A stretch of 64,000 nucleotides of DNA from Subtercola frigoramans. Its GTDB lineage: Bacteria > Actinomycetota > Actinomycetes > Actinomycetales > Microbacteriaceae. Of the stretch, positions 37,088 through 44,139 are shown in pieces (the first letter of the stretch is position 1; every line of letters begins with the position of its first letter). Below the pieces are notes generated by a model, which saw nothing but the letters and a program-made list of their open reading frames with translations, did no database searches and had not been told where the DNA came from. Both the position numbers and the translations under genes were made by a program. The stretch covers positions 2,666,001 through 2,730,000 of the forward strand of contig NZ_JAFBBU010000001.1 of NCBI RefSeq assembly GCF_016907385.1, in the 5' to 3' direction.

Positions 37088-37911
37088 GTCAGAGCCGGGC
37101 CCCCGGCGAGCGCACTCACTATCTTGACAGAGTATCAAGTATTGATGAAATCAAATCATTGGTGGCGCCTTCATAGTAGTGAGGAGTATGCGAACCTGCC
37201 ACGACGCGTCCGCGAAAACAGCGACAAGGTTCTGGGCGGTGGTCGTCGATGTTGTGTCCGGAGGCACCTGCGCATTACGAGAAAGTATGTCGGCCGCTCT
37301 CCGCCGAGGATGCCGACGGTGGACGCCCGGGCGGCCCCCGAATCAGCCCGCGAAGTTGTCGCCCGCAGTGCACGCTCCCCGCTCCAGCCGAAGATCGCCG
37401 CCACGAGCCGACCTCCTCCGTCTGATCACCGAACTTCACGTGACGCCAGTTAGCGTCGGCGTCGAGCACAAAGTCAACCCCGGAGTCAGCCGCGACTCGC
37501 ATGAGGCGGTTGCAATTGGCCACCAGCTCCTGAGCCTGCTCCGACTGCGCGGCAGATGCCTATGAAGCGTGAACTAGCGGCAGACTGTGTGCGTCCTAAC
37601 ACGTTTTGTCCAAGCGAGACTTAGCGCCACGAGATACCTGATCAGAGTTACTATTGCGGACGGCGCCCGTAGCCAACCACGTATGACCGGCTCCGGGAGG
37701 AGGGCTTGCATCAGCAATAACAGTTCTGATAAGACGTAATAGTAAATATCAGCGGCGATATGGGGCGTCGCGGCCAGGTCGGCCTGCTCCTTCGTCACGC
37801 GCCTATCAAAAATCCAGTCGGATGAGTCATTCGGAAATGAGCGCATGTCATCTTGCACGGTGTTCTATCGTTGGCCTCAGTGTGCGTAAGGGACCGAGGA
37901 GCGGCGGCTGC
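37088..37911. other. 824-bp stretch without a convincing gene
   Basis: A GC-rich dyad (GCCGGG/CCCGGC at 37094–37107) just after the dehydrogenase stop could end the transcript. Frames at 37179–37565 (+) and 37574–37858 (−, 94 residues, one hydrophobic segment) show no family resemblance. A minus-strand peptide near 37275–37523 (VDFVLDADANWRHVKFGDQT) looks protein-like and faintly recalls small HicA-type proteins, but has no support. Likely decayed DNA at the island edge. Confidence 0.45.
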
Positions 37912-38328
37912 TCAGCGTTTCACTGCGTAGGGAGGTTTGGAGAGGCCTTCGGTCGTTGCTTCTGACGTGTCATGACCGATCTTTACAACCTGATTGGCCA
38001 CGTCCACGTGCACGATACGGGGAAGGTACGAGCGCGCTTCGGCGTCGGCCATCGCTGCGTACGTGATAATGATGATCAGGTCTCCTTGGTGAACCAGTCG
38101 CGCGGCTGCACCGTTTACGCCGATGACACCGCTGCCGCTTTCACCCTCGATTACATAGGTCTCGAATCGACTGCCGTTGTTGATGTCAACGACGGAAACC
38201 ATTTCACCGGGAAGAATGTCTGCTGCAGTGAGAAGCGCAGAGTCGACTGTGAGCGAGCCGACGTAGTTCAGATCTGAGTGGGAGACCGTCGCCCGGTGGA
38301 TTTTCGATTTGAGCATGGTGCGAATCAC
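37912..38328 (-). CDS. panD: Aspartate 1-decarboxylase
   Basis: Makes beta-alanine for pantothenate/CoA. GTG 38328 ([19 protein letters not shown]) is preferred because it places the self-cleavage Gly-Ser (YVGSLTVD) at residues 24/25, as in E. coli; ATG 38316 is the alternative. 138 residues, with [11 protein letters not shown] and [19 protein letters not shown] conserved. Ser25 becomes the pyruvoyl group. Orphan here, next to a CoA-dependent catabolic cluster. Confidence 0.93.
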   Translation of the reverse strand: MIRTMLKSKIHRATVSHSDLNYVGSLTVDSALLTAADILPGEMVSVVDINNGSRFETYVIEGESGSGVIGVNGAAARLVHQGDLIIIITYAAMADAEARSYLPRIVHVDVANQVVKIGHDTSEATTEGLSKPPYAVKR

Positions 38329-38406
38329 ACGTTGATCGTAGCTCAGAGTCGATCGAGATCCGGCACCCACTGACGGATGGTCAAGCCCCGCGCGATTACA
38401 CACCAG

Positions 38407-38691
38407 TTCTAGGCGGACCCATTGTCTCCGTGAAATTCGGGACAGGAAAGCCCGGCCCCATTGCGACTTGATGGAGCGAGTTGCAACCAGCCAACCTTTC
38501 GCGAGCTCACCTGTTAGTCGCTCTTGACGTATGGTCCGTTATCAGCGCGATTTGGCCAGGCAGGGGACAGCCCGATACCCGCGATTATGTCAACAAGCTT
38601 GTCCGGTACCCGTCGCAGACGCCATCGAAACTACGATTCTCACGCCCCCCTCATGCGACCCGCAGGGTCGCAGCTACGACTGTTGAGTGCG
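38407..38691. other. Gap between panD and immA-like gene
   Basis: 285 bp with no gene. It contains the right copy of the direct-repeat motif (38523–38552) and a nearby AACAAGCTTGT dyad. Confidence 0.4.
38523..38552 (+). repeat. Direct-repeat motif, right copy
   Basis: CTTGACGTATGGTCCGTTAT continuing CAGCGCGATT; see the copy at 17904–17933. Together they bracket 20.6 kb holding the entire catabolic cluster and panD. Confidence 0.5.
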
Positions 38692-39240
38692 CTATCGGCC
38701 AAGCTGCTTTGCTACTCCGGTTGAGTTGTACCGAAAACGCGCCATTTCGGTGGTCACCTCGTACTGCTGCGATATCTCGTCCACGGTTGCCTGACGACGT
38801 GCCGCGCTCAGCAGGAGCGGACGCGGGAGGAGGAGGGCCCCTCCAAAAGCAGTCGCTTCCTCTTCTTCTTCCGGTTTGCAGGTGCGGAATGGCATGCCGT
38901 CAATCTCACGGATCTCGGAAAGGACGTGCTTGAGCATTACATGGGCCAGTTCGTGGGCGATGTCGCTGTTTTGGCGGCCGATCATCCTCAATGGATTGAC
39001 GACGATGATCGACCGATCCTCGATCTCGAAGGTAGCAGCGGAGAACGCGAAGGCCTGGAGGCGCTCGAGTTCTTCGAGGTCTGCGATGTCCACAAGATCG
39101 GAAGCGTCGACCACAGCAATACTCAGGTGTTTTGCAAGCTGCCGTGGGTCGAGGCGATCATGTGGGGCTAGATCGAGTTCTTTGCGAACGCGGGCTGCTT
39201 CCCTTTCAGCTTCTGCCTTGAACCCGCGCCTGAGAGTCAC
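38692..39240 (-). CDS. ImmA/IrrE-family metallopeptidase
   Basis: 182 residues with the zinc-protease motif HELAHVMLKH (DIAHELAH) near residue 95 and a downstream Glu-rich segment PEEEEEATAFGGALLLP, where the third zinc ligand (Glu) is expected. ImmA-type proteases cleave partner repressors. It overlaps the XRE gene by 4 bp, giving the usual repressor–protease pair. Adjacent to a divergent ubiquitin-like operon. Confidence 0.9.
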   Translation of the reverse strand: MTLRRGFKAEAEREAARVRKELDLAPHDRLDPRQLAKHLSIAVVDASDLVDIADLEELERLQAFAFSAATFEIEDRSIIVVNPLRMIGRQNSDIAHELAHVMLKHVLSEIREIDGMPFRTCKPEEEEEATAFGGALLLPRPLLLSAARRQATVDEISQQYEVTTEMARFRYNSTGVAKQLGR

Positions 39241-39734
39241 AGCTCCCCGGCCGCGACACGCTCAGCCAGCTTGTCGTGCATTGCACCCAGCATCGAGTTC
39301 AGGCGGTGCGGGACCCCAGGGCGAAGAGCAGACGCAGCTCGCAGGTGGCATGCAACCACGGGTCGTTGTGTGGGGGCTTTGGCGAGGACGTCATACATGT
39401 TCTTCAGTACGCTGGCGATTTTTGACGCTGCGTCAGCTTCGAGACGAGGATCGGCGGAGAGATGGGCGATGACCTCGTCCATAGGCGTGACCCGACGCTC
39501 TGCAATTGGCATGAAGAACTGGGCGGGAGATACCCCCAGCCAGCCGCATATGAGAGTGAAGGACGTCAAGTCGGGCTGGGCTCCTGCTTCCACGCGCGTA
39601 AGCGTGCTGAAGCTGACACCCACCTCAGCGGCTGCCTGTCGGAGGGACAAAGTTCCGCGTCGCTCTCGCAGTATGGTGCCCAACTGGGCGAGGTCGATCT
39701 GTTCTGCGCCCGAGGCGTCTGAGGAGCCGGTCAC
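39237..39734 (-). CDS. XRE-family HTH regulator paired with ImmA
   Basis: About 165 residues from GTG 39734 (GAGGA upstream); the frame extends to 39821 and could add 29 residues. HTH: LGTILRERRGTLSLRQAAAEVGVSFSTLTRVEAG, Cro/CI-type. The C-terminal half carries RRVTPMDEVIAHLSADPRLEADAA, a segment found in ImmA-linked regulators. Likely represses the divergent Ubl operon and its own operon, with ImmA relieving it. Confidence 0.85.
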   Translation of the reverse strand: MTGSSDASGAEQIDLAQLGTILRERRGTLSLRQAAAEVGVSFSTLTRVEAGAQPDLTSFTLICGWLGVSPAQFFMPIAERRVTPMDEVIAHLSADPRLEADAASKIASVLKNMYDVLAKAPTQRPVVACHLRAASALRPGVPHRLNSMLGAMHDKLAERVAAGEL

Positions 39735-39918
39735 GCCGTCCTCGGTGACGTCGCTGACGAATAAGGGATCCGTTGCATGTTTCGAGAATAACGCCCAAAT
39801 GAAGCACGAGTGACACGACACGTCAAATCACCCGATCGCCAGTGACGCTTTGCTGATACAGTAATCACCACAGCGCACCTTCAATCGGATCGTGCACTTC
39901 CCACAGAGAGGCAACACC

Positions 39919-40176
39919 ATGACCGTTGAAGCCCTTGGAGAGAAAACCAAGACAGCGACGATAATCGTCAACACTCGGGCGCAGCATTGGTCCGAGAAGA
40001 AGATCACATTCGAGCAGGTCGTCGAGCTCGCTTTCCCGGGGCAGCCTTACGATTCGGCCGGTACGACTGTCGAGTACAGTCGCGGACACGGCGCCGACCA
40101 CGCTCTGCGTCCGGGCAAGAACGTCGAAGTGAAGGACGGGATGGTCTTCGATGTCGAACCTGCCAACCGGTCCTGA
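39919..40176 (+). CDS. Ubiquitin-like protein (multiubiquitin family, single domain)
   Basis: The 85-residue protein starts at ATG 39919 (MTVEALGEKTKTATIIVNTR). The beta-grasp pattern is visible: two strands (TATIIVNTRAQHWSEKKITFEQVVELAF), a helix, then TTVEYSRGHGADHALRPGKNVEVKDGMVFDVEPANRS. It matches the bacterial Multiubiquitin domain (TVEYSRG…L..G..V.VKDGM.F.V). The C-terminus is PANRS rather than Gly-Gly. Overlaps the ThiF gene by 26 bp, so the two are tightly coupled. Confidence 0.82.
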   Translation: MTVEALGEKTKTATIIVNTRAQHWSEKKITFEQVVELAFPGQPYDSAGTTVEYSRGHGADHALRPGKNVEVKDGMVFDVEPANRS

Positions 40177-41311
40177 CAGTTCGATCGCCCGGCTCGTCGC
40201 TGACGGTTACGACCTGGTGCTCCGAAGTGGGCACCTCATCATCCGCCGCCTCCCGTACCTGGCGCCGTCTGGGCTACGCCGTGACGGCCAGCTGGTACTG
40301 CCGGTGACCATTCTCGAAGGCGTACTCACCGACGCGACCGACCACCGGATCTGGTTCGACGGCGAGGAGCCTCGCGACGAAAACGGCGGACCACTTGCGA
40401 CCCTGGACCCACATGATTTTGGTGTAGGGGAACGCGCCGAGTTCATGATGTCCTTCAAGCCGCCGAGCGGCGCCTATGCAGGTTTGCATGACAAGATCCG
40501 GCAGTACGCACACATCCTGCGGAACCCCGCCTGGCAGATCGACCCAACCGTCGCCGACATCACGGACGGTTCCTACCAGGTCGTGCCGGATGACCTCCCG
40601 CTCGTTTACCCTGACACGAACACAACCCGTGCCGGACTGATTACGCTCAACAACCTCTTTAGGGGCCACACCATCGCGATCGTCGGCGTCGGCGGCACGG
40701 GCAGCTACATCCTCGATCAAGCCGCCAAGACCTGGGTCGACCGGATCATCCTCATCGACGGCGATAGATTAGAAACTCACAACGCCTACCGCGCCCCTGG
40801 TGCCGTGGCCATCGAGGTCTTGGCCGCTCAGCCAAATAAGGCCGAGTACTTTGCCGCCGAGTACGGACGCATGCACACCGGCATTACCGCGCACCCCGTC
40901 GCCCTCGCAGAGGGGAACCTGCATCTTCTAGAAGGAGCAACATTCGTGTTTCTAGCGGCCGCCGACGCGGAGGCTCGACCCGCGATCATGCGGTGGCTTC
41001 GCGACCGCGGTGTGCCATTCATCGATGTCGGCATGAGTTTCAGAGAAGGCGAGCACGGTCTCACCGGCATAGCGAAGGTCTCGGCCTACCTACCCGGGGA
41101 GGACTCGCCCCTGCCGACCGCTCCGGCCATTCCGCCAGGCGAAGACGACTACAGCAGCAACATCCAGCTAGCGGAACTGAACGCCCTAAACGCGATTCTC
41201 GCCGTCATTCGGTGGAAACGGTACCTCGGATTCCATGCAACCCACGCAGCTTCGAACCTCACCATCTACAAGCTCTTCTCGAACGAGATTCGAAACGGCG
41301 ACCTTGAATGA
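40151..41311 (+). CDS. E1-like ThiF adenylyltransferase with N-terminal DUF6791-type domain, no cysteines
   Basis: The 386-residue protein presumably activates the Ubl encoded upstream. The N-terminal ~150 residues (LPYLAPSGLRRDGQLVLPVT, DHRIWFDGEEP) form a family domain found with multiubiquitin E1s. The C-terminal half is an E1 Rossmann domain: IAIVGVGGTGSYILDQAAKT (ATP loop, near 175), ILIDGDRLETHNAYRAPG and FLAAADAEARPAIMRWL. The whole sequence contains no cysteine, so a classical E1 thioester on this protein is impossible; transfer must use adenylate or oxyester chemistry, or a Cys elsewhere. Overlaps the third gene by ATGA. Confidence 0.85.
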   Translation: MSNLPTGPDSSIARLVADGYDLVLRSGHLIIRRLPYLAPSGLRRDGQLVLPVTILEGVLTDATDHRIWFDGEEPRDENGGPLATLDPHDFGVGERAEFMMSFKPPSGAYAGLHDKIRQYAHILRNPAWQIDPTVADITDGSYQVVPDDLPLVYPDTNTTRAGLITLNNLFRGHTIAIVGVGGTGSYILDQAAKTWVDRIILIDGDRLETHNAYRAPGAVAIEVLAAQPNKAEYFAAEYGRMHTGITAHPVALAEGNLHLLEGATFVFLAAADAEARPAIMRWLRDRGVPFIDVGMSFREGEHGLTGIAKVSAYLPGEDSPLPTAPAIPPGEDDYSSNIQLAELNALNAILAVIRWKRYLGFHATHAASNLTIYKLFSNEIRNGDLE

Positions 41312-41709
41312 CCGAGATTGATCACTACATTGCAAACTTCGTGGAGTCGTTCCCAACGCCAATGGAGCCAGGCGTACTTTACGTTTCCACGGACTACTCG
41401 ACCGCAGGGCATATCTGTCCGAGTGGCTGCGGGCGCGAAGTGGTAACGAAGTTGTCTCCGGCCCGGTGGCGGGTCATCTTCGACGGCGAGGTGTCACTCA
41501 AACCGTCAGTTGGCGCGACAGGCCTTCCGTGCAACTCCCATTACTTCATAACCCGAGGTGAAGTTGACTGGCAAGACCCGTTGGACGCCGCGAACGCAGT
41601 GAAGGCGCAGGCGACCGACCGCCGCGCGCTCACCAATTACCGAGCACAAACAACACCTTTGCCAATGCGGCCGAACTGGTGGACGCGACTCTGGCGCCGA
41701 GTGGGCTGA
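41308..41709 (+). CDS. DUF6527 zinc-binding protein of the Ubl operon
   Basis: 133 residues. Metal-binding-like GHICPSGCGREVVTKLSPARW and LPCNSHYFITRGEVDW (His/Cys set) match DUF6527, a family that travels with multiubiquitin/ThiF genes. A Trp/Arg-rich C-terminus (PNWWTRLWRRVG) could be a membrane or partner contact. Its role (ligase, target or deconjugation) is unknown. Confidence 0.8.
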   Translation: MTEIDHYIANFVESFPTPMEPGVLYVSTDYSTAGHICPSGCGREVVTKLSPARWRVIFDGEVSLKPSVGATGLPCNSHYFITRGEVDWQDPLDAANAVKAQATDRRALTNYRAQTTPLPMRPNWWTRLWRRVG

Positions 41710-41955
41710 CCGAATCGCACCCTCGCCTTAGGTTTGCGCGCGAGGAACACTGCCCGTAGACAGGCGCGGCTACGCTACCAGGTGACGAGTGCGGCGTGCG
41801 GCGGCCTTGGGTAGGCCATCGCCGTTGTCTCGAGCGGGCTCTCGTCATTGATTCATTCCGCTTTGCGTGCGGGTGCGTTCGCACAGGCCAGACAAACCCG
41901 CCAACCGGAGCGGGTGAGGGGCTGGCCGCTGCTGCTCGGCCCGCCCCGCGTAGTG

Positions 41956-42240
41956 TTACTCGGGGTCCATCTCCGAGGCTTCCTCACTCATCTCGGGGGC
42001 GGGGTGGCTTGCTGCGATCCGCTCCACAGCACTGAGATGGTGTCTCCACTTCTCGATCAGCAGCGGGTACGCCTCATTCGAACTATTCGGGGTGTGCCAT
42101 GACTCTGGGGCGGCCCGGTTCTTCCGCGCCGACAAAGCAACCGCAAGGCTCACGTACCCGAAGCAGATACCCATTACATGTGTCTGAACAGACTCCAAGC
42201 TAATCCCCGTTACCGAAGTAACAAACGTTTGGCTCGCCAA
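41956..42240 (-). CDS. Hypothetical protein
   Basis: 94 residues, probable TTG start; one hydrophobic stretch (HVMGICFGYVSLAVALSA) and a charged C-terminus (EMSEEASEMDPE). No family recognised and no good Shine-Dalgarno; may be a remnant. Confidence 0.3.
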   Translation of the reverse strand: MASQTFVTSVTGISLESVQTHVMGICFGYVSLAVALSARKNRAAPESWHTPNSSNEAYPLLIEKWRHHLSAVERIAASHPAPEMSEEASEMDPE

Positions 42241-42314
42241 CCAATGCCGTCCCTCGATCCATCGTTCGCAGATTCATCATTAAGCCCACCGAACGGGCAC
42301 CGAGTTGCATAGGG

Positions 42315-42434
42315 CTAGTCACCCATGTATTCGCGTCGAAGGCGTTCCTCGGCACGCTCCCTCTGCGCTCGGAGCTCGCTATCTAGGACCTTCTGCGGAC
42401 GTAGATCAAGACGGGACTGCTGAGGGACGGTCCT
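42315..42434 (-). pseudogene. C-terminal gene fragment cut by the IS110 insertion
   Basis: The 39-codon tail reads RTVPQQSRLDLRPQKVLDSE then LRAQRERAEERLRREYMGD and stops at 42315–42317. Strongly charged, helix-forming. The frame runs straight into the IS110 end, so the 5' part of the gene was separated by the insertion. Parent gene unknown. Confidence 0.5.
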
Positions 42435-43720
42435 ATAGATGTCAAGTGGCGGTGAGGTCGGTTTTTAAGTCGTTGAAGATCTCTCTGGCGACGAAGCGTT
42501 TCAGGCATCGCATGACGTCTTTCTTGGATAGTCCCTCCGCTCGGCGGCGCTCCATGTAGGTGATGGTTCTGGCGTCGTAGCGGAGTCGGAGTACGACGAT
42601 GAGATGCAGTGCACGGTTCGCTTGTCGGTCGCCCCCGCGGTGAAGTCTCATCCGGCTGGTCTTGCCCGAAGACACTGGGACAGGTGCGACGCCGCAGAGT
42701 CGTGCGAATGCTGCCTCGCTGCCGAGTCGTGAAGCGTTCTGGCCTGCGGTGACCAAGAACTGTGCAGCATGGCTGACCCCGATGCCCTGGCGTGAAAGCA
42801 GCGTCGGAGCGGTTCGGGTGACGAGCTCTTCGAGCGCGCAATCAATCTCACCGATTTCATGCTCGAGCTCTATTACACGCCGGGCCAAACACCGGAGCGT
42901 GAATTTTGCCGCCTGGTATGGGTCATCGAGGTTTGAACGGTCTGGTCGTAGGGCAGCGCATTGAGTGGCCTTGCCCCTGCCCGTCGCGGCGGTAATACGT
43001 TCCCGAAGGTCGCTGGGTGCTGTCACGAGGACGTCTTGGAGTTGCACTAGGCACGCGGTTCGCGCTTTGACTGCGGATGATTTTGCAACGGTAAGGAGTC
43101 GGATTGACTCGACGGTGCCCGTTGTGTCCTTGGGTATCGCTACTGCTTCGCCAGCGAGCACTTTTCTTGCGGCAGCTTCCGCATCGATCGCGTCGTCTTT
43201 ACCCTTGCGTGAGCGGGTGTGAGGGTGGGGCGTGTTCACTTCCATCACGTCGATTCCGGCGGTGCGGAGTGACCGGGTGAGGCCGGCGGCGTACGTGCCA
43301 GTGGACTCAACACCGATCCTGTCGACAAGGCCGAAACGGGTTGACCAGCTCAGGAGCTCGCGGTACCCAAGCTCAGTGGTAGAAAATTTCCGGTCAGCCA
43401 GCCTGATGCCGGTGGAATCGAGTACGACAGCATGGTGTGTGTCCTTGTGCGCGTCGACTCCAACGATGATCGTGGGTTGCGGGGCAGGGAGTGTGGCAGT
43501 CATTCTGGGATGGTCTCCTTCACGCGATGGTGCTGGATGACCGAACCGGACCGGGCGGACACAACAGTGACGGGGCACGATGGTTTGACAGACAGGGTCC
43601 TATGAAGTCACATCCCCGCCCGGTTCGGCCTTCCAAACTCTGACGAAGAGTGCTCCGGTGAAGTCGACGAGTCCTTCACAGGACAACCTCGTCGTAATGT
43701 CAAGGCGTCGGTTTGGTTGT
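42430..43720 (-). mobile_element. IS110-family insertion sequence (boundaries approximate)
   Basis: Contains one DEDD transposase gene and no terminal inverted repeats, as usual for IS110. The 3' end is near 42430 (GGTCCTATAGATG). Upstream of the gene, 43504–43720 is non-coding and rich in inverted repeats. The octamer GGTCCTAT appears both at the 3' end and at 43596–43603, which could mark a core duplication or a guide match. Confidence 0.7.
42442..43503 (-). CDS. IS110-family transposase
   Basis: 353 residues starting MTATLPAPQPTIIVGVDAHK. The N-terminal RuvC-like DEDD domain shows VGVDAHKDTHHAVV, GVESTGTYAAGL and RKGKDDAIDAEAAARK. The C-terminal IS116/IS110/IS902 domain has IGVSHAAQFLVTAG, ARLCGVAPVPVSSGKTSRMR and HRGGDRQANRAL, with the nucleophilic Ser in PVSSGK. 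Appears intact. Confidence 0.93.
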   Translation of the reverse strand: MTATLPAPQPTIIVGVDAHKDTHHAVVLDSTGIRLADRKFSTTELGYRELLSWSTRFGLVDRIGVESTGTYAAGLTRSLRTAGIDVMEVNTPHPHTRSRKGKDDAIDAEAAARKVLAGEAVAIPKDTTGTVESIRLLTVAKSSAVKARTACLVQLQDVLVTAPSDLRERITAATGRGKATQCAALRPDRSNLDDPYQAAKFTLRCLARRVIELEHEIGEIDCALEELVTRTAPTLLSRQGIGVSHAAQFLVTAGQNASRLGSEAAFARLCGVAPVPVSSGKTSRMRLHRGGDRQANRALHLIVVLRLRYDARTITYMERRRAEGLSKKDVMRCLKRFVAREIFNDLKTDLTAT

Positions 43721-43774
43721 AAGTCAAACTCCGCCAGAGCACCCACAACCATCTTCACTGTTTGGTTGACTCGG
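43504..43774 (-). ncRNA. Candidate IS110 bridge-RNA region (5' non-coding end)
   Basis: 271 bp upstream of the transposase start with no gene but two strong stems: CCGAACCGGACCGGGCGG near 43539 against CCGCCCGGTTCGG near 43617, and CGACGAG…CTCGTCG near 43662–43695 enclosing TCCTT…AGGA. IS110-group elements are known to encode a structured bridge RNA in this position. GGTCCTAT lies in the large loop of the first stem. Function here is inferred. Confidence 0.4.
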
Positions 43775-43842
43775 TGACGTGCCCCATGGTTTGGTTACCT
43801 GAAATGGTGTGAGGATCGGGCCTTCTCTGAGAGGCTTCGTCC

Positions 43843-44139
43843 ATGCCACGACCATTCCCTGTCGAGTTCAGAATGCGCGCTGTCGCGCTCGTCCGAGCCG
43901 GCAAACCCGTCACGACCGCCGCGAACGAGCTCGGCGTCAGCGCCGCAGCGATCCATAAGTGGGTGAGCCAGGATCAGATCGATCGAGGCGAGCGGCTCGG
44001 CGTCACCACCCCGGAAAGCATCGAGCTGGCCAAAGCGAAGAAACGGATCCGTCAACTCGAAACTGAGATCGAAATCCTGAAGGCAGCAGCGAAATTCCTC
44101 GGGGAGGATCGGCCGCACCCAAAAGGATTCACCCGGTGA
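43843..44139 (+). CDS. IS3 transposase OrfA
   Basis: 98 residues, MPRPFPVEFRMRAVALVRAG: HTH (VTTAANELGVSAAAIHKWV) followed by a leucine-zipper-like helix (IELAKAKKRIRQLETEIEIL). The stop overlaps the GTG of orfB (GTGA at 44136). IS3 elements usually make an OrfAB fusion by −1 frameshifting; CCCAAAAGG near 44117 is a possible slippery site. Confidence 0.9.
   Translation: MPRPFPVEFRMRAVALVRAGKPVTTAANELGVSAAAIHKWVSQDQIDRGERLGVTTPESIELAKAKKRIRQLETEIEILKAAAKFLGEDRPHPKGFTR

Larger units (their letters stand above)
41710..42441. other. Junction region with decayed genes before the IS110
   Basis: 732 bp. A 94-residue minus-strand frame (41956–42240, TTG start) reads plausibly (EAYPLLIEKWRHHLSAVERIAASH) but has no recognised family. 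A second minus-strand fragment ends at 42315 (see separate entry). The rest shows nothing recognisable. Confidence 0.45.

Noticed and set aside
37275..37523. Possible small HicA-like protein
   Set aside because: Only a loose resemblance (HVKFGDQT); no start signal and no antitoxin neighbour.
37179..37565. 128-codon plus frame
   Set aside because: Arg/Ser/Pro-rich, no family resemblance, inside decayed DNA.
38876..39472. Plus-strand frames opposite immA/XRE
   Set aside because: Antisense of two well-recognised genes.
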